A DNA stretch of 64,000 nucleotides from Silvania hatchlandensis (GCF_025564065.1 NZ_JAMGZK010000032.1:23586-87585); one strand, 5' to 3'; numbered from the stretch's first letter, positions 30,024 through 41,182 are shown. A program made the numbers and translations. The notes: generated by a model not told the origin, from the letters alone.

Positions 30024-30128
30024 CGTTGCATACGGAAGTTGTACATCGCGCAACTTTTTAAGATAAAAGGAATTTATGCCACGCCGGCAGCATTGAGGCA
30101 GCAGAAAGCACCTGTGGGATCGGCAAGT

Positions 30129-30146
30129 TGTCGCCTGAGAGCGACA
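30129..30146 (-). promoter_or_regulatory. GlrR-type activator site, proximal
   Basis: TGTCGCCTGAGAGCGACA is a perfect TGTC-N10-GACA, the binding pattern of the sigma54 activator GlrR (YfhA) at glmY/glmZ. It lies about 134-151 bases upstream of the GlmZ start. Confidence 0.75.
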
Positions 30147-30191
30147 CTAATCAAGGCAAAAGAAAATCTTATTATTTTTCATATGGATAAG

Positions 30192-30209
30192 TGTCACCTA
30201 TTCGCGACA
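30192..30209 (-). promoter_or_regulatory. GlrR-type activator site, distal
   Basis: TGTCACCTATTCGCGACA is a second perfect TGTC-N10-GACA, 63 bases (about six helical turns) from the first. Confidence 0.75.
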
Positions 30210-30261
30210 GGCTGAGACATCGCTGTCGGCAATTAACAACACGGGCAGGAATAGCAGAAAA

Positions 30262-30286
30262 CAAAAAACCCCGCCGAAGCGGGGTT
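30262..30286 (-). terminator. Terminator of the argX-hisR-leuT-proM tRNA operon
   Basis: On the minus strand the stem AACCCCGC-TTCG-GCGGGGTT is followed by a T run, just after tRNA-Pro. Confidence 0.9.
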
Positions 30287-30292
30287 CAAAAT

Positions 30293-30369
30293 TGGTCGGC
30301 GAGAGAGGATTCGAACCTCCGACCCACTGGTCCCAAACCAGTTGCGCTACCAAGCTGCGCTACTCGCCG
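30293..30369 (-). tRNA. proM: tRNA-Pro (anticodon TGG)
   Basis: 77 bases with encoded CCA. The anticodon stem-loop is CTGG-TTTGGGA-CCAG, acceptor CGGCGAG pairs with CTCGCCG, and the T-arm contains GGTTCGAATCC. Last gene of the four-tRNA operon. Confidence 0.96.
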
Positions 30370-30413
30370 TTTTACTGCTTTTTTGAATTTTTAGTTCAAT
30401 TCAATATAAGTCG

Positions 30414-30499
30414 TGGTGCGAGGGGGGGGACTCGAACCCCCACATCCTAAGGACACTAACACCTGAAGCTAGCGCGTCTACCAATTCCGCCACCTTCGC
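30414..30499 (-). tRNA. leuT: tRNA-Leu (anticodon CAG)
   Basis: 86 bases with encoded CCA and the long variable arm of class II tRNAs. Starts GCGAAGGTGGCGG; anticodon loop in GCTTCAGGTG. An 8-C run lies in the T-stem/acceptor side. Confidence 0.95.
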
Positions 30500-30520
30500 A
30501 ATTCACAACCTATCTAATAA

Positions 30521-30597
30521 TGGGGTGGCTAATGGGACTCGAACCCACGACAACTGGAATCACAATCCAGGGCTCTACCAACTGAGCTATAGCCACC
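30521..30597 (-). tRNA. hisR: tRNA-His (anticodon GTG)
   Basis: 77 bases with encoded CCA, including the extra 5' G (position -1) opposite the C discriminator (GGTGGCTA...AGCCACCCCA). Anticodon loop TTGTGAT. Confidence 0.96.
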
Positions 30598-30663
30598 ACA
30601 ACTTTATTCTTTCACGCGGTTCTGCCTACTTAACAGACCACCGCAGCTCCAGCACCGGGTGAA

Positions 30664-30740
<77 letters not shown>

Positions 30741-30843
30741 TTAGCGCCGTTGCGGGGCTGGATATTACGGAGGTCTCGCTCTGCTGTCTAGTGCTTTTTT
30801 TAAAATAAATGCGCATTTGATTATACATTGCGCATTTTGCCGA

Positions 30844-32229
30844 TTATTCCTTCGTTTTCAGACTTTCTACATGGCGACCCAAGCCAAAAAGCTTGTATTC
30901 GAGCGAAACGACAGCCATGAAGATCGCACCGACAAACAGCGACATGCGGGTGTCTTCATTGAAATACATCCCGATCAACACGCAGATCAGGAACGCCATC
31001 GTCAAATAGTTTGCCCACGGGAACAGAATTGAGCGGAACGGATGGCTGGCGATCGCTTTTTTATGCGCCTGACGAAAACGTATCTGGCTAATCAGGATCA
31101 CAAACCACGGCACCATACCCGGCAGCACGCTGGCGCTGTAGACATAAACAAACACCCGCTGTGGGTTCGGAATGATGTAGTTCAGGCAGGACCCCACCAG
31201 CAGGATGAGGATAGAAACCGCCACGCCCGCCACCGGCACACCCACGCGCGACACTTTTCCCATCGCCGCCGGAAGCTGACGGTTCTTCGCCAGCGCGTAC
31301 AGCATACGCCCGCAGCTGTACATCCCGCTGTTACAGCCAGACAGTGCAGCCGTCAGTACCACAAAGTTAATAATGCCCGCTGCGGCAGTAATACCAATCT
31401 TCGCAAAGGTCAGCACGAACGGGCTGCCGGTGGTGCCAATCTGGTTCCACGGGAAGATGGTAACAATAACGAAAATGGCGCCCACGTAGAAAATCAGGAT
31501 CCGCCACAGCACTTTACCAACCGCGCTGCGCAGTGTGACCTGAGGGTTTTTCGCTTCACCTGCGGTGATGCCGATAAGCTCAACCCCCTGGTAAGAGGCT
31601 ACCACGATACAGAGCGCCGTCAGGAAGCCCTTCCACCCGCCGGCGAAGAAGCCACCGTGCTCGGTCAGATTACCAAAACCGACAGCCTGCCCGCCGTTGC
31701 CGAGGCCAAAGAAGATCACCCCAAGGCCGACCACAATCATCACGATAATGGTGGTCACTTTAATCATCGCAAACCAGAACTCGATCTCGCCGTACAGGCG
31801 CACGGCGGCAAGGTTGGCCAGTGCCACCAGACCCACGGCAATGAGCGCGGGTATCCACTGCGCCATCTCAGGGAACCAGAACTGCACGTAGACCCCAATG
31901 GCGGTGATCTCCGATATCCCGACCGCCATCCACATAAACCAGTACGACCACGCGGTGAGGTAGCCGAAAAACGGGCTCATGTAACGGTGTGCGTATACGG
32001 CAAACGAACCGGCAACCGGTTCAAGGAACAACATTTCGCCCATCGATCGCATGATGAAGAAGACGAACAGTCCAGCGACGATATACGCCAGCAGGACCGA
32101 CGGCCCCGCCCATTTCAGGGTGCTGGCGGAGCCCATAAACAGGCCTACGCCAATCGTCCCCCCCAGGGCGATAAGTTCGATATGACGAGCTTCCAGCCCA
32201 CGCTGAAGCTCCGGTTTTTTCTCTGCCAT
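30844..32229 (-). CDS. yifK: APC-family amino acid permease YifK (threonine/serine)
   Basis: 461 residues, E. coli length. Amino acid permease of the AAT family with 12 membrane helices; conserved [12 protein letters not shown] in helix 1, the [18 protein letters not shown] segment in the middle and [18 protein letters not shown] later. Salmonella ThrP (YifK) imports threonine and serine with protons. The last about 15 residues differ from E. coli. Sits between wecG and argX on the same strand. Confidence 0.93.
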   Translation of the reverse strand: MAEKKPELQRGLEARHIELIALGGTIGVGLFMGSASTLKWAGPSVLLAYIVAGLFVFFIMRSMGEMLFLEPVAGSFAVYAHRYMSPFFGYLTAWSYWFMWMAVGISEITAIGVYVQFWFPEMAQWIPALIAVGLVALANLAAVRLYGEIEFWFAMIKVTTIIVMIVVGLGVIFFGLGNGGQAVGFGNLTEHGGFFAGGWKGFLTALCIVVASYQGVELIGITAGEAKNPQVTLRSAVGKVLWRILIFYVGAIFVIVTIFPWNQIGTTGSPFVLTFAKIGITAAAGIINFVVLTAALSGCNSGMYSCGRMLYALAKNRQLPAAMGKVSRVGVPVAGVAVSILILLVGSCLNYIIPNPQRVFVYVYSASVLPGMVPWFVILISQIRFRQAHKKAIASHPFRSILFPWANYLTMAFLICVLIGMYFNEDTRMSLFVGAIFMAVVSLEYKLFGLGRHVESLKTKE

Positions 32230-32460
32230 AAATCCTCGGTTGTGCTTGCTATTTTCCCGGCCTGCGCCGGTTATTGTTATGGGTAAAGATGTGCTATCGC
32301 AGGCTATGCAAAATCGACCGTCAATGTTTACGGTTGGTGCAAAAACAGCCTGGTGCGGTAGTGAGGGGAGGAATGGTTTCTTAAAATCGGTGAAATGGCA
32401 AATGATGCGTTAAAAAAATGAATGTATTGCACATAAAACCAGCAGATTCTGCCGGGGATG

Positions 32461-32488
32461 TGCAGCGCGAAGCGTCTGTCGCGCTGCA
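32461..32488 (-). terminator. Stem-loop downstream of wecG
   Basis: Perfect 9-base stem TGCAGCGCG/CGCGCTGCA with a 10-base loop, directly after the wecG stop. No T run follows on the minus strand, so it is more likely a 3'-end-protecting hairpin or a Rho-dependent end than an intrinsic terminator. The remaining gap to yifK (to 32230) holds the yifK promoter region. Confidence 0.5.
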
Positions 32489-32496
32489 GCGGGAAA

Positions 32497-33237
32497 TTAC
32501 AGGCGACCGGAGTAGTGCCAGCCGAGATAACGCAGCAGACGCAGCTGGCGGGTGATGCGGCTGGGCTGCGACAGCAGCCGATACAGCCACTCCAGTCCCA
32601 GGTTCTGCCACACTTTTGGCGCGCGCTTAACGTGGCCGGTAAAGACGTCGTAGGTGCCGCCTACGCCCATATACAGCGCATCCGGACACACCTGACGGCA
32701 GTCGCGCATCAGGATCTCCTGGCGCGGCGATCCCATCGCCACGGTGACAATCTTCGCCCCGCTGTCGCGAATACGCGCGAACAGCGCCTGCTGCTGATCG
32801 GCGCTGAAGTAGCCATCCTGACTGCCAACGATGTTTACCTGCCACTGCGCGCGCAGCTTCTGCTCTGTTTGCGCGAGGATCTCGGGCTTGCCGCCAATCA
32901 GAAAGACCGGCGTTCCGTCTATGCCCGCTCGCGCCATCAGCGCCTCCCAGAGATCGGCCCCTGCTACGCGGGAGATATTGGCATCCGGGTATTTTTTACG
33001 CACCGAGCGCACCACGCTGATCCCGTCGGCATATTTAAACTCAGCCGCCTCGATCAGATCGCGAACCTGGGCGTTATCCTCAATGGTAAGCATTTTTTCT
33101 GCATTGATGGCCACGAGGGTACCGGTTTTTATCCTGCCACCGGCGCACAGGTAGTCCAGCGCGTGTTGCATATCGCGCCAGCCGATCAGCTTCAGGCCAC
33201 GCAGGTCATACTGCGGCGCAGAGGTATTATCCGTCAT
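32497..33237 (-). CDS. wecG: UDP-ManNAcA transferase (lipid II of ECA)
   Basis: 246 residues, glycosyltransferase family 26 (WecG/TagA/CpsF). Contains the VGGKPE-like segment ([13 protein letters not shown]), [11 protein letters not shown] and [12 protein letters not shown]. Adds N-acetylmannosaminuronic acid from the WecC product to undecaprenyl-PP-GlcNAc on the cytosolic side. Last gene of the ECA operon, 12 bases after wzyE. Confidence 0.96.
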   Translation of the reverse strand: MTDNTSAPQYDLRGLKLIGWRDMQHALDYLCAGGRIKTGTLVAINAEKMLTIEDNAQVRDLIEAAEFKYADGISVVRSVRKKYPDANISRVAGADLWEALMARAGIDGTPVFLIGGKPEILAQTEQKLRAQWQVNIVGSQDGYFSADQQQALFARIRDSGAKIVTVAMGSPRQEILMRDCRQVCPDALYMGVGGTYDVFTGHVKRAPKVWQNLGLEWLYRLLSQPSRITRQLRLLRYLGWHYSGRL

Positions 33238-33249
33238 TACTATCCTTAA

Positions 33250-34602
33250 TCAGACTCGCGAAAGCGTCCTGCCGCTTGCCGGTTCACGTTTATGCACTAA
33301 CCCGGCAACGTCGAACAGCCAGTACAGCAGCTTCGCCATCAGCAGGCAGGCGCCAAAAACCACCATAAAGAAGACCACGCGGGAGACAAACGAATCCAGC
33401 CCCTCACGCGCCAGCACGATCATATTGAAAATGGCACCGAAACAGAAACTATGCAAAATCGCGGCCTTATAGCGGTTCGTCTCCCGGTTACCCAGCGTAT
33501 ACAGCCAGTCGAACCATTTGATGATAAGCCCCACGGCAATGGCACCCGGCAGGATAAACCAGCCACCGCCCATTACCACCAGCGACCCAATCAGCGTCGG
33601 CGAAATCGCCAGCCCCGAGTGGTTGTTAAGCACTTCCCAGGTGAAATAGTTGGCAGTATTCAGCACGATGCCCGGCCTGTCAGGCCAGAGCCAGGTGGGA
33701 ATGAAGACATAGAAATCGCGCACAACAGGTGCCAGCCCCTGGAAGTCGATTTTGTCGTAGTTCTGCAGCAACAGGGCTAAGTTTTCCCACGGCGAGAAGG
33801 TGTCGCGGGTCAGATACAGGAAAGTGTAAAATGCCTCGTCACCACTGACATTCATGCCATAGCGCTTCAGCGCCAGCCAGAACATGCCGACAATCCCCAT
33901 CACCCCCGCCGCTGCCAGCATCCACAGCGAGATCCAGCCGCGAATGATGCCGATAAACAGGAAGATGGCGAAGGCGATGATGATATTCGCGCGCGTGCCG
34001 CCGACAATCATGTAGGTCAACAGGCCAAACGCCAGGGTGCTGACGAGGAAGAACAGCCACGCCCGTGCATCCTGGCGCAGAAAATAGACCACCAGCATCG
34101 CCGGGATGAAGAAGTAGAAGAAGCGCTTAAGCGCCACGCCGGAGACTTCACTGGAGAAGATCTGGCTGTAGGAGTTGAGCTTAAACAGCAAAAAGCCGTT
34201 GTGCATAAAGAAGATACCGACAGTGAACAGCGCAATCAGCATCAGCATCACCCAGGTGAGATGCGTCTCCACCCGGTTCATGGTAAACAGCGGCCTTCGG
34301 GGCGCGGTGTGGCCAGCGGGTTTTAGCCGCGTCTTGTAGGCGACGTAGTAGACCGCATAGAAGCAGGTGGCCGACAGCAGCGCCTGCATCAGGATCTCCG
34401 GCGGTACGACCCCCACGTCGAAGCGGAACACCAGAATACTGGTCAGCGGGAAGCCGAAGTAAAAGGTCAGCAGGAACAGCAGCGAGAAGAAGACGTTGAA
34501 GTTAAAGCGCACCCGGCGGAACTCAAACCAGGTCAGGGTGGCGATAAACAGCGCGCTCAGCAGCCAGATGACTAACAAGCCGCTAAATTGCAACTGGCTC
34601 AT
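33250..34602 (-). CDS. wzyE: ECA polysaccharide chain polymerase
   Basis: 450 residues from the ATG at 34602 ([13 protein letters not shown]), matching the E. coli length. About 11 membrane helices; periplasmic loop with the [21 protein letters not shown] stretch and [21 protein letters not shown] near the end. Polymerises trisaccharide repeats in the periplasm with WzzE. Overlaps wecF by 4 bases. Confidence 0.96.
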   Translation of the reverse strand: MSQLQFSGLLVIWLLSALFIATLTWFEFRRVRFNFNVFFSLLFLLTFYFGFPLTSILVFRFDVGVVPPEILMQALLSATCFYAVYYVAYKTRLKPAGHTAPRRPLFTMNRVETHLTWVMLMLIALFTVGIFFMHNGFLLFKLNSYSQIFSSEVSGVALKRFFYFFIPAMLVVYFLRQDARAWLFFLVSTLAFGLLTYMIVGGTRANIIIAFAIFLFIGIIRGWISLWMLAAAGVMGIVGMFWLALKRYGMNVSGDEAFYTFLYLTRDTFSPWENLALLLQNYDKIDFQGLAPVVRDFYVFIPTWLWPDRPGIVLNTANYFTWEVLNNHSGLAISPTLIGSLVVMGGGWFILPGAIAVGLIIKWFDWLYTLGNRETNRYKAAILHSFCFGAIFNMIVLAREGLDSFVSRVVFFMVVFGACLLMAKLLYWLFDVAGLVHKREPASGRTLSRV

Positions 34603-35678
34603 GTATTGTCTCCTGAGGCGATCCGCAGCGCCTGATGCCACGGCGTGAGGTAGTTAGGGCGGAAGAAATCGATCGCGTTTTTATCCACCTGCGCCAGCTG
34701 TCGCTGTGCTTCCCGCACCACCGCCTCATTGAGGCCGTCAGTGGTGAAGAGTACCGGAATGTGCTGCTCTGCCATATCATGCCAGAACGGGTTATCGCGG
34801 TTAAGTACGCACGGCACGCCGGCCTGAATCAGCAGGCATAGCGTGCCAATCCCCTGCTGGCGCGCGAAAATAAAGTAACCAAGATCGCACTGGCGCAGCA
34901 GCGCGAGGTAGTCGTCAAAGGCCAGCTTTTCGCTGAGGATCTGCAGATTCTCCGGACTGAACAGCGCCAGCCCGTTCTGACGGACCTCATCAATGTACGC
35001 CGCGTTATTAGCAGGATAGCCCATCGGCACAACCACGTTGACCGTATCACCAAATTGCTGATGGACCGCCTTCAGGGCGGCACTGTGCTCATTGCTGCGA
35101 TCCCCGGAATTGCCCACCAGAATCGTCAGCTTGCCCGCGCGTTTCGCCTCGTTGGCTAACCCGTTCAGCGCCGGATCCATGCGGGTTGGAAAATAGAGCC
35201 GTTCACCGCGTACGTTGGGATGACGCTGGGCAAAATAATTAAGGTCACCGCGGGTGGCAAAGACGCGGCCCACCCGTCCCTGCGCCATGCGACGCAGCGG
35301 GTAGAAGAGACGGAACTTCCATCCCTGGGAGACTTCATACAGATCGGCACCCCAGATATGCCAGTTAAACTGGGCGGGCTTAATGCCACCACTCAGCAGC
35401 GCCAGCCATAGGCCGGTATTAAACTGCCCATGGAAAAAGAAACGCTGCTGGCGATCCGCTTTGGCTTTGGCGATCACCGCTTTAGCCAGGGTTGCTTTGT
35501 CTGGCCAGAAGGTCAGCTGCAGTGCCGGGCACGCGGCGCTCAGCCCATTATCGTGCCCCGCCACCATAAATTCGCGCGCCAGCTCGCTGCCGGGTGCCAG
35601 TTCGTCATTAAAGAACCGCAGAACGGTCTGGTTATGGTGTGGGATATCCGATCCCAGGACGTGAATCAGTGCAGTCAT
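34599..35678 (-). CDS. wecF: TDP-Fuc4NAc transferase (ECA)
   Basis: 359 residues, glycosyltransferase family 56. Starts [20 protein letters not shown]; conserved [10 protein letters not shown] and NSGDRSNEH segments. Adds 4-acetamido-4,6-dideoxygalactose to complete the ECA trisaccharide on its lipid carrier. Overlaps wzyE and wzxE by 4 bases each. Confidence 0.96.
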   Translation of the reverse strand: MTALIHVLGSDIPHHNQTVLRFFNDELAPGSELAREFMVAGHDNGLSAACPALQLTFWPDKATLAKAVIAKAKADRQQRFFFHGQFNTGLWLALLSGGIKPAQFNWHIWGADLYEVSQGWKFRLFYPLRRMAQGRVGRVFATRGDLNYFAQRHPNVRGERLYFPTRMDPALNGLANEAKRAGKLTILVGNSGDRSNEHSAALKAVHQQFGDTVNVVVPMGYPANNAAYIDEVRQNGLALFSPENLQILSEKLAFDDYLALLRQCDLGYFIFARQQGIGTLCLLIQAGVPCVLNRDNPFWHDMAEQHIPVLFTTDGLNEAVVREAQRQLAQVDKNAIDFFRPNYLTPWHQALRIASGDNT

Positions 35679-36925
35679 GCGCGTTTATGCCAAAGTAAAA
35701 AGACGCCGCAACAGGCAGCAAAATAGACAATGTAGGTGGCCATATAGGCCTGGGCTGCCCCCAGTGCGCCGTGCGCGGGGATCAGCCAGTGTGAGAAAGC
35801 GGTGAGCAGCGCGAACTGGCTAATTTCGGCCAGAATATAGAGCCGCAGCGAAGCTTTGGCGATCACCAGATAGCCAAAGACGTAAGCGCCTACTTTCAGC
35901 ACATCGCCCACCAGTTGCCAGGCAAACAGATCGCGCATGGCGATAAATTTGGCTGAGAACAGCAGCCAGATCGCCACATCGCGCAGGAGCCAGACGGTAA
36001 AGCTGGCCGCAGCCACCGCCGGAAGCACAAAGCGCAGGGAGCGGAGTATCTCGCGGGTGATCTCCTGACGCCCCGTCAGGCGCGACAGGGTTGGCAGGAG
36101 GTAGACGCTAAACGAAGCGGTGATGAACTGCAGGTAGGCATCAGAGATGCTGCTGACCCCTTGCCAGATCCCCACCTCATCCCAGCTGTAATGCGCCGCT
36201 AGCAGGTTTCGCATCATCACGTAGGCCACTGGCAGGGTCACGGAGGTGATCATCGCCATCAGGGTAAATTTACCCAGCTGTCCCGCGAGGAGCCTGTCCC
36301 ACTGGGGCTTGAGATAGTGCAGCGGAATCGTGCCTCTGCGCATCAGCATCACCGCCGCCGGGATCACCACCAGCGCTGGCACCAGCGCCAGGCCCAGCAG
36401 CGCGCCTTCGTAGCCGCCGAGACGATAACAGGCGTAATAGGCGATCACCCCAATCAGGCTGCCGACGATCAGCGCCAGCGCATTGCCGGCGGCATCGCGG
36501 AAGCCCTTCATCAGCGCCAGTAGCAGGTTAGCCCAGGCGATGCCCATCTGCACCAGCGCCACCAGCCGCACCAGGCCCTGATAACCCGTGTGACCAAACA
36601 GCCCCTGGCTGATGGGCGCGGCCGCCAGTAAAAAGATCACCGCCAGCAGGGTGGAAAAGCCCAGCACCATCGCTGATGAGGTTCCCACCACCTTGCGCAG
36701 CTGTGCCGCATCGTCGTGATATTGTGCGACGTACTTGGTCACGCCGTTGAAAATACCCGCCCCGGCCAACACGCCCAGCACGGTGACCAGCTGGCGGAAG
36801 TTACCCGCCTGCCCGACGCCCGCAGGGCCAAACGACACGGCCAGCAGTTTAACGACTAACAAGCCTACGCCGATCTTGACGAGTGTGGACGCGGCGGTCC
36901 ACACCGATGCTTTCGCCAGAGACAT
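35675..36925 (-). CDS. wzxE: ECA lipid III flippase
   Basis: 416 residues with about 12 membrane helices of the MOP/PST flippase type; starts [21 protein letters not shown]. Moves undecaprenyl-PP-trisaccharide across the inner membrane. Overlaps wecF by 4 bases and begins 1 base after wecE ends. Confidence 0.96.
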   Translation of the reverse strand: MSLAKASVWTAASTLVKIGVGLLVVKLLAVSFGPAGVGQAGNFRQLVTVLGVLAGAGIFNGVTKYVAQYHDDAAQLRKVVGTSSAMVLGFSTLLAVIFLLAAAPISQGLFGHTGYQGLVRLVALVQMGIAWANLLLALMKGFRDAAGNALALIVGSLIGVIAYYACYRLGGYEGALLGLALVPALVVIPAAVMLMRRGTIPLHYLKPQWDRLLAGQLGKFTLMAMITSVTLPVAYVMMRNLLAAHYSWDEVGIWQGVSSISDAYLQFITASFSVYLLPTLSRLTGRQEITREILRSLRFVLPAVAAASFTVWLLRDVAIWLLFSAKFIAMRDLFAWQLVGDVLKVGAYVFGYLVIAKASLRLYILAEISQFALLTAFSHWLIPAHGALGAAQAYMATYIVYFAACCGVFLLWHKRA

Positions 36926-36926
36926 A

Positions 36927-38057
36927 TCAGCCGAAGTAACTCAGAAGGGTATTAATGACCGTGCGCTGATTGACCGCAGCGAGGTTGTAGAACAGCGGCA
37001 AGCGGAGTAACCGCTCACTTTCTTTAGTCGTAAAGCGATCGTCGCCAATGAACTCGCCAAAGGCTTCGCCTGCCGGACTGGAGTGCAGCGGAATGTAGTG
37101 GAACACCGCCATGATCTCGGCTTCTTTCAGATACGCGATCAGCGCGCTGCGATCGTCGTTATCCCGCAGCTTGATGTAGAACATATGCGCGTTGTGCACA
37201 CAGTCAGCCGGAAGGGTTGGCAGTTCGATACGGCCTTTACGCGCCAGCGGAGCCAGCGCATCGTAGTAGGTCTGCCACAGCGCCAGACGCTGCTGGTTGA
37301 TGCGGTCGGCCGCTTCCAGCTGGGCCCACAGGTACGCCGCCTGCAGATCCGCCATCAGGTAGCTGGAACCGATATCGCGCCAGGTGTACTTATCCACCTG
37401 CCCACGGAAGAACTGGCTGCGGTTGGTGCCTTTCTCGCGGATAATTTCAGCGCGTTCGATCAGCGCGCGGTCGTTAATCAGCGTTGCGCCGCCTTCACCG
37501 CCCGCGGTGTAGTTTTTGGTTTCGTGGAAGCTAAAGCAGCCGATATGACCGATGGTGCCCAGCGCGCGACCTTTGTAGGTGGACATCACGCCCTGGGCGG
37601 CATCTTCTACCACGAACAGGTTGTGCTTTTTAGCGAGAGCCATGATGGTGTCCATCTCGCAGGCCACGCCGGCGTAGTGCACCGGCACAATCGCCCGGGT
37701 CTTGTCGGTGATCGCCGCTTCAATCAGCGTCTCGTCAATGTTCATGGTATCCGGGCGGATATCTACAAAGACGATTTTCGCCCCGCGCAGCACGAAGGCA
37801 TTTGCCGTCGAGACGAAGGTGTAGCTCGGCATGATCACTTCATCACCAGGACCGATGTCCAGCAGCAGCGCGGCCATCTCCAGCGATGCGGTGCAGGATG
37901 GGGTCAGCAGAACCTTCGCACTCTGGAAGCGTTGCTCCATCCACTGCTGGCAACGGCGCGTATAGCCGCCATCGCCACACAATTTGCCGCTGCCCATCGC
38001 AGACTGCATGTAATCGAGTTCGGTGCCCACCACGGGAGGCGCATTAAATGGGATCAT
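36927..38057 (-). CDS. wecE: dTDP-4-amino-4,6-dideoxygalactose transaminase
   Basis: 376 residues from the ATG at 38057 (MIPFNAPPVVG); an upstream in-frame start would add 18 residues inside wecD. DegT/DnrJ aminotransferase: EDAAQG binds PLP and Lys181 in HETKNYTAGGEGG forms the Schiff base. Uses dTDP-4-keto-6-deoxyglucose, normally made by RffG/RffH or RmlB/RmlA, to make dTDP-Fuc4N for WecD. The supplying genes rffGH are absent from this operon. Confidence 0.96.
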   Translation of the reverse strand: MIPFNAPPVVGTELDYMQSAMGSGKLCGDGGYTRRCQQWMEQRFQSAKVLLTPSCTASLEMAALLLDIGPGDEVIMPSYTFVSTANAFVLRGAKIVFVDIRPDTMNIDETLIEAAITDKTRAIVPVHYAGVACEMDTIMALAKKHNLFVVEDAAQGVMSTYKGRALGTIGHIGCFSFHETKNYTAGGEGGATLINDRALIERAEIIREKGTNRSQFFRGQVDKYTWRDIGSSYLMADLQAAYLWAQLEAADRINQQRLALWQTYYDALAPLARKGRIELPTLPADCVHNAHMFYIKLRDNDDRSALIAYLKEAEIMAVFHYIPLHSSPAGEAFGEFIGDDRFTTKESERLLRLPLFYNLAAVNQRTVINTLLSYFG

Positions 38058-38061
38058 CTTG

Positions 38062-38739
38062 TCACCTGTATAGCCAGTAAGCGGTCGATTCAATGTTGCC
38101 ACCGCTTGCAATGTAACGTTTAAGCGCGGCGGTGTTGCCCATCTGGGTCGCCACCCGCAACGTGGAAAGCTGCTGCTGCTGGGTCCAGCCCAGCGCCGCC
38201 TGCATCAGTTTCTCGCCCATCCCACGACCGGCCAACAGGCCGATACGCGCTTCTGTATCGTTCAACTGACGCAGAGAGACAAAACCCTGGATGACGCCAT
38301 CCGGGGCGCGGAATACGAGGCAAAGATGGTCGAAGGTGCCTTTCACCGCATTCTCGATCCACTGGGCGTAGAAGCGACCGCTGTCATCGGGAGCGTACCA
38401 TGGCGCGCGAAAGCGGCTCTGGGCGAAAGCCTGCGCGGCAAGCTGGCGCAGCGCAGGAATATCCTGTTCCGTCGCCTTTTCCACACCCGGACTTAGGTGT
38501 TGCGTCACGGCAATCGCGAGATCGACTTCGCCTTCAACCAGCCGGAACCCCTGCTGCTGGAGCGCGTCCAGCCAGTCGGCACGGGTGGCCGGGATTTTTG
38601 CCTGCACGCGCTGCCAGGGCGTAAAATCGGAGGCGATCAGCGGCGAGGCATCATCCGAGACCCGCACAATCGCGCTGGGCAGAGAGAAAAACTGACTTTC
38701 CCAGTCCAGCGGCTGTAACGTGCCGTGCAGCTGACTCAA
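38062..38739 (-). CDS. wecD: dTDP-fucosamine N-acetyltransferase
   Basis: 225 residues, GNAT acetyltransferase; the acetyl-CoA loop is [14 protein letters not shown] and the C-terminus ([24 protein letters not shown]) matches E. coli WecD in part. Acetylates the amino sugar made by WecE. The only plausible start is TTG at 38739, overlapping the wecC TGA (TTGA), with AAAGG about 9 bases upstream. The N-terminal half diverges more than the C-terminal half from E. coli. Confidence 0.92.
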   Translation of the reverse strand: MSQLHGTLQPLDWESQFFSLPSAIVRVSDDASPLIASDFTPWQRVQAKIPATRADWLDALQQQGFRLVEGEVDLAIAVTQHLSPGVEKATEQDIPALRQLAAQAFAQSRFRAPWYAPDDSGRFYAQWIENAVKGTFDHLCLVFRAPDGVIQGFVSLRQLNDTEARIGLLAGRGMGEKLMQAALGWTQQQQLSTLRVATQMGNTAALKRYIASGGNIESTAYWLYR

Positions 38740-39998
38740 CGCCAGACACCTTTGGTATCAACGATATAATTTTGCTGCACGGCATCACCGGGAATCGCTT
38801 TAAATTGATTGTGATCCACCAGCAGCACCAGCACATCCGCCCCGGCCAGCGCGTCATCCACGCTTGTCAGGGTGCAGTGACCGGCCAGCTTGTTCGGCAG
38901 CGTATGGATATTCGGCTCAACCACCTGCGTTTCGCCGCTGTGCCAGTGGGCGATCATTTCCGCAATTTCCATCGCCGGGCTTTCACGCAGATCGTCAATG
39001 TTCGGCTTAAATGCCAGGCCAAAACAGGCGATGGTCAGCTCATTTGCGCGCTTGCCGCTCTGGGTCAGGCAATCGGCAACGGTGGCTTTCACCTGATCCA
39101 GCACCCAGTGCGGTTTGCTGTCATTCACTTCGCGGGCAGTGCGGATAAGACGCGCCTGGTTGGGGTTTTGCGCCACGATGAACCAGGGATCGACCGCGAT
39201 GCAGTGGCCACCGACCCCAGGACCAGGTTGCAGAATATTGACGCGAGGATGGCGATTTGCCAGGCGAATCAGTTCCCAGACGTTAATCCCCTGATCGGCG
39301 CAAATCAGCGACAGCTCGTTGGCAAATGCGATATTGACGTCGCGGAAGCTGTTTTCCGTCAGCTTACACATTTCTGCGGTGCGGGAGTTGGTTACCACGC
39401 ACTCACCTTCCAGGAAAATGTTATACAGCTCGCTGGCGCGGGCGGAACAAACCGGGGTCATCCCGCCGATCACGCGGTCATTCTTAATCAGTTCAACCAT
39501 CACCTGCCCCGGTAGCACGCGCTCCGGGCAGTAGGCGATGTTAATATCTGCCTGTTCACCCGTCTGCTGCGGGAATGTCAGATCCGGGCGTGCGTCGGCC
39601 AGCCACTGGGCCATCTGCTCGGTGGCGCCAACCGGTGACGTCGATTCCAGGATCACCAGCGCGCCTTTTTTCAGCACCGGGGCGAGGGATTTGGCTGCCG
39701 CTTCGACATACACCATATCCGGCTCGTGGTCGCCTTTGAACGGCGTCGGCACGGCAATCAGGTAAGCATCGGCGACCACAGGCGTCGTGCTGGCCTTCAG
39801 GAATCCTCCCTCAACGGCCACTTTCACGACCTTGTCGAGATCCGGTTCAACGATATGAATTTCACCACGATTGATGGTGTCAACCGCATGCTGGTTAATA
39901 TCCACGCCCACTACCTGTTTTTGACGTGAGGCAAATGCCGCCGCCGTTGGCAGCCCAATGTAGCCAAGACCAATGACAGAAATGGTAGTAAAACTCAT
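38736..39998 (-). CDS. wecC: UDP-N-acetyl-D-mannosamine dehydrogenase
   Basis: 420 residues. N-terminal Rossmann motif [13 protein letters not shown], and the catalytic-cysteine region [20 protein letters not shown] in the C-terminal half. Oxidises UDP-ManNAc from WecB to UDP-ManNAcA with two NAD+. ATG overlaps the wecB stop by 4 bases; its own stop overlaps wecD directly, without the rffG and rffH genes of K-12 in between. Confidence 0.97.
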   Translation of the reverse strand: MSFTTISVIGLGYIGLPTAAAFASRQKQVVGVDINQHAVDTINRGEIHIVEPDLDKVVKVAVEGGFLKASTTPVVADAYLIAVPTPFKGDHEPDMVYVEAAAKSLAPVLKKGALVILESTSPVGATEQMAQWLADARPDLTFPQQTGEQADINIAYCPERVLPGQVMVELIKNDRVIGGMTPVCSARASELYNIFLEGECVVTNSRTAEMCKLTENSFRDVNIAFANELSLICADQGINVWELIRLANRHPRVNILQPGPGVGGHCIAVDPWFIVAQNPNQARLIRTAREVNDSKPHWVLDQVKATVADCLTQSGKRANELTIACFGLAFKPNIDDLRESPAMEIAEMIAHWHSGETQVVEPNIHTLPNKLAGHCTLTSVDDALAGADVLVLLVDHNQFKAIPGDAVQQNYIVDTKGVWR

Positions 39999-41125
39999 AG
40001 CGATACCCGATTGTGTTTAAGTGCGTACAAAATACGGTCACAGGCTTGTCCGTCGCCATAAGGGTTATGGGCACGGCTCATGGCCTGGTACTCTCCGTCG
40101 TCGTGCAGCAGGCGCGTCACCTCTTCAACGATCAGCCGCGAATCGGTGCCCACCAGACGTACCGTTCCCGCTTTCACCGCTTCCGGGCGTTCGGTGGTTT
40201 CACGCATCACCAGCACCGGTTTGCCCAGTGACGGCGCTTCTTCCTGAATCCCGCCGGAATCCGTCAGGATCAGCCAGGCATGATTCATCAGCCAGACGAA
40301 GGGCAGATAGTCCTGCGGCTCAATCAGAATGACGTTTTCAACGTGGCCAAGAATACGATTGACCGGCTCACTGACGTTGGGATTGAGATGCACCGGATAG
40401 ACGATCTGCACATCTTCATTTTGTGCGGCGATTTGCGCCAGCGCGTGACAAATTTGCTCGAAGCCCTGGCCAAAGCTTTCCCGGCGGTGGCCCGTAACCA
40501 GAATCATTTTTTTGCCGTTGGCGAGGAATGGATACCGCTCGGCAAGCTCACCGCGTAGGGTGTCGCTTGCCAGCACCCGATCGCGCACCCAGATCAGCGC
40601 ATCAATCACCGTATTGCCGGTCACAAAGATATGCTGGTCAGCGATATTTTCCCGGCGCAGGTTTTGCCGTGAATTCTCGGTCGGCGCGAAATGATACATC
40701 GCCAGATGGCCGGTCAGCGTCCGGTTTGCCTCTTCTGGCCACGGAGAATAGAGATCGCCGGTACGTAACCCGGCTTCCACATGACCCACCGGTATACGCT
40801 GGTAAAAGGCCGCCAGGCTGGTCGCGATGGTGGTAGTGGTATCGCCATGAACCAGCACCACGTCAGGCTTAAATGACTCCAGAATGGGTTTTAACCCTTC
40901 CAGAATACGGCAGGTAATTTCGGTTAATCCTTGCCCCGGCTTCATAATATTGAGGTCGTAATCGGGAACAATAGAAAACAGATTAAGGACCTGATCGAGC
41001 ATCTCACGGTGCTGCGCAGTCACGCATACCTTCGCTTCAAAATCAGGATCATTTGCCAGCGCATGCACCAGAGGCGCCATCTTGATGGCTTCCGGCCGTG
41101 TACCAAAGACGGTAAGTACTTTCAC
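39995..41125 (-). CDS. wecB: UDP-N-acetylglucosamine 2-epimerase
   Basis: 376 residues starting with GTG ([19 protein letters not shown]). Non-hydrolysing epimerase family with [16 protein letters not shown] and [11 protein letters not shown]. Converts UDP-GlcNAc to UDP-ManNAc for WecC. Lies 57 bases after wzzE. Confidence 0.97.
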   Translation of the reverse strand: MKVLTVFGTRPEAIKMAPLVHALANDPDFEAKVCVTAQHREMLDQVLNLFSIVPDYDLNIMKPGQGLTEITCRILEGLKPILESFKPDVVLVHGDTTTTIATSLAAFYQRIPVGHVEAGLRTGDLYSPWPEEANRTLTGHLAMYHFAPTENSRQNLRRENIADQHIFVTGNTVIDALIWVRDRVLASDTLRGELAERYPFLANGKKMILVTGHRRESFGQGFEQICHALAQIAAQNEDVQIVYPVHLNPNVSEPVNRILGHVENVILIEPQDYLPFVWLMNHAWLILTDSGGIQEEAPSLGKPVLVMRETTERPEAVKAGTVRLVGTDSRLIVEEVTRLLHDDGEYQAMSRAHNPYGDGQACDRILYALKHNRVSL

Positions 41126-41182
41126 ATCGATTCTCTTCGATTAGGCGATGAAGGCCATGAGCCTTCATCGTAGATGGCGTTC

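Noticed and set aside
29849..30215. Small plus-strand ORFs (about 70 codons) after the MFS gene
   Set aside because: They lie antisense to glmZ and over its promoter sites, have no ribosome binding sites and show no recognisable protein features.
31042..32286. 414-codon ORF opposite yifK
   Set aside because: His/Asn/Arg-rich composition typical of antisense to a membrane protein gene; yifK is certain.
37083..38123. 346-codon ORF opposite wecE
   Set aside because: Antisense shadow; no ribosome binding site or family features.
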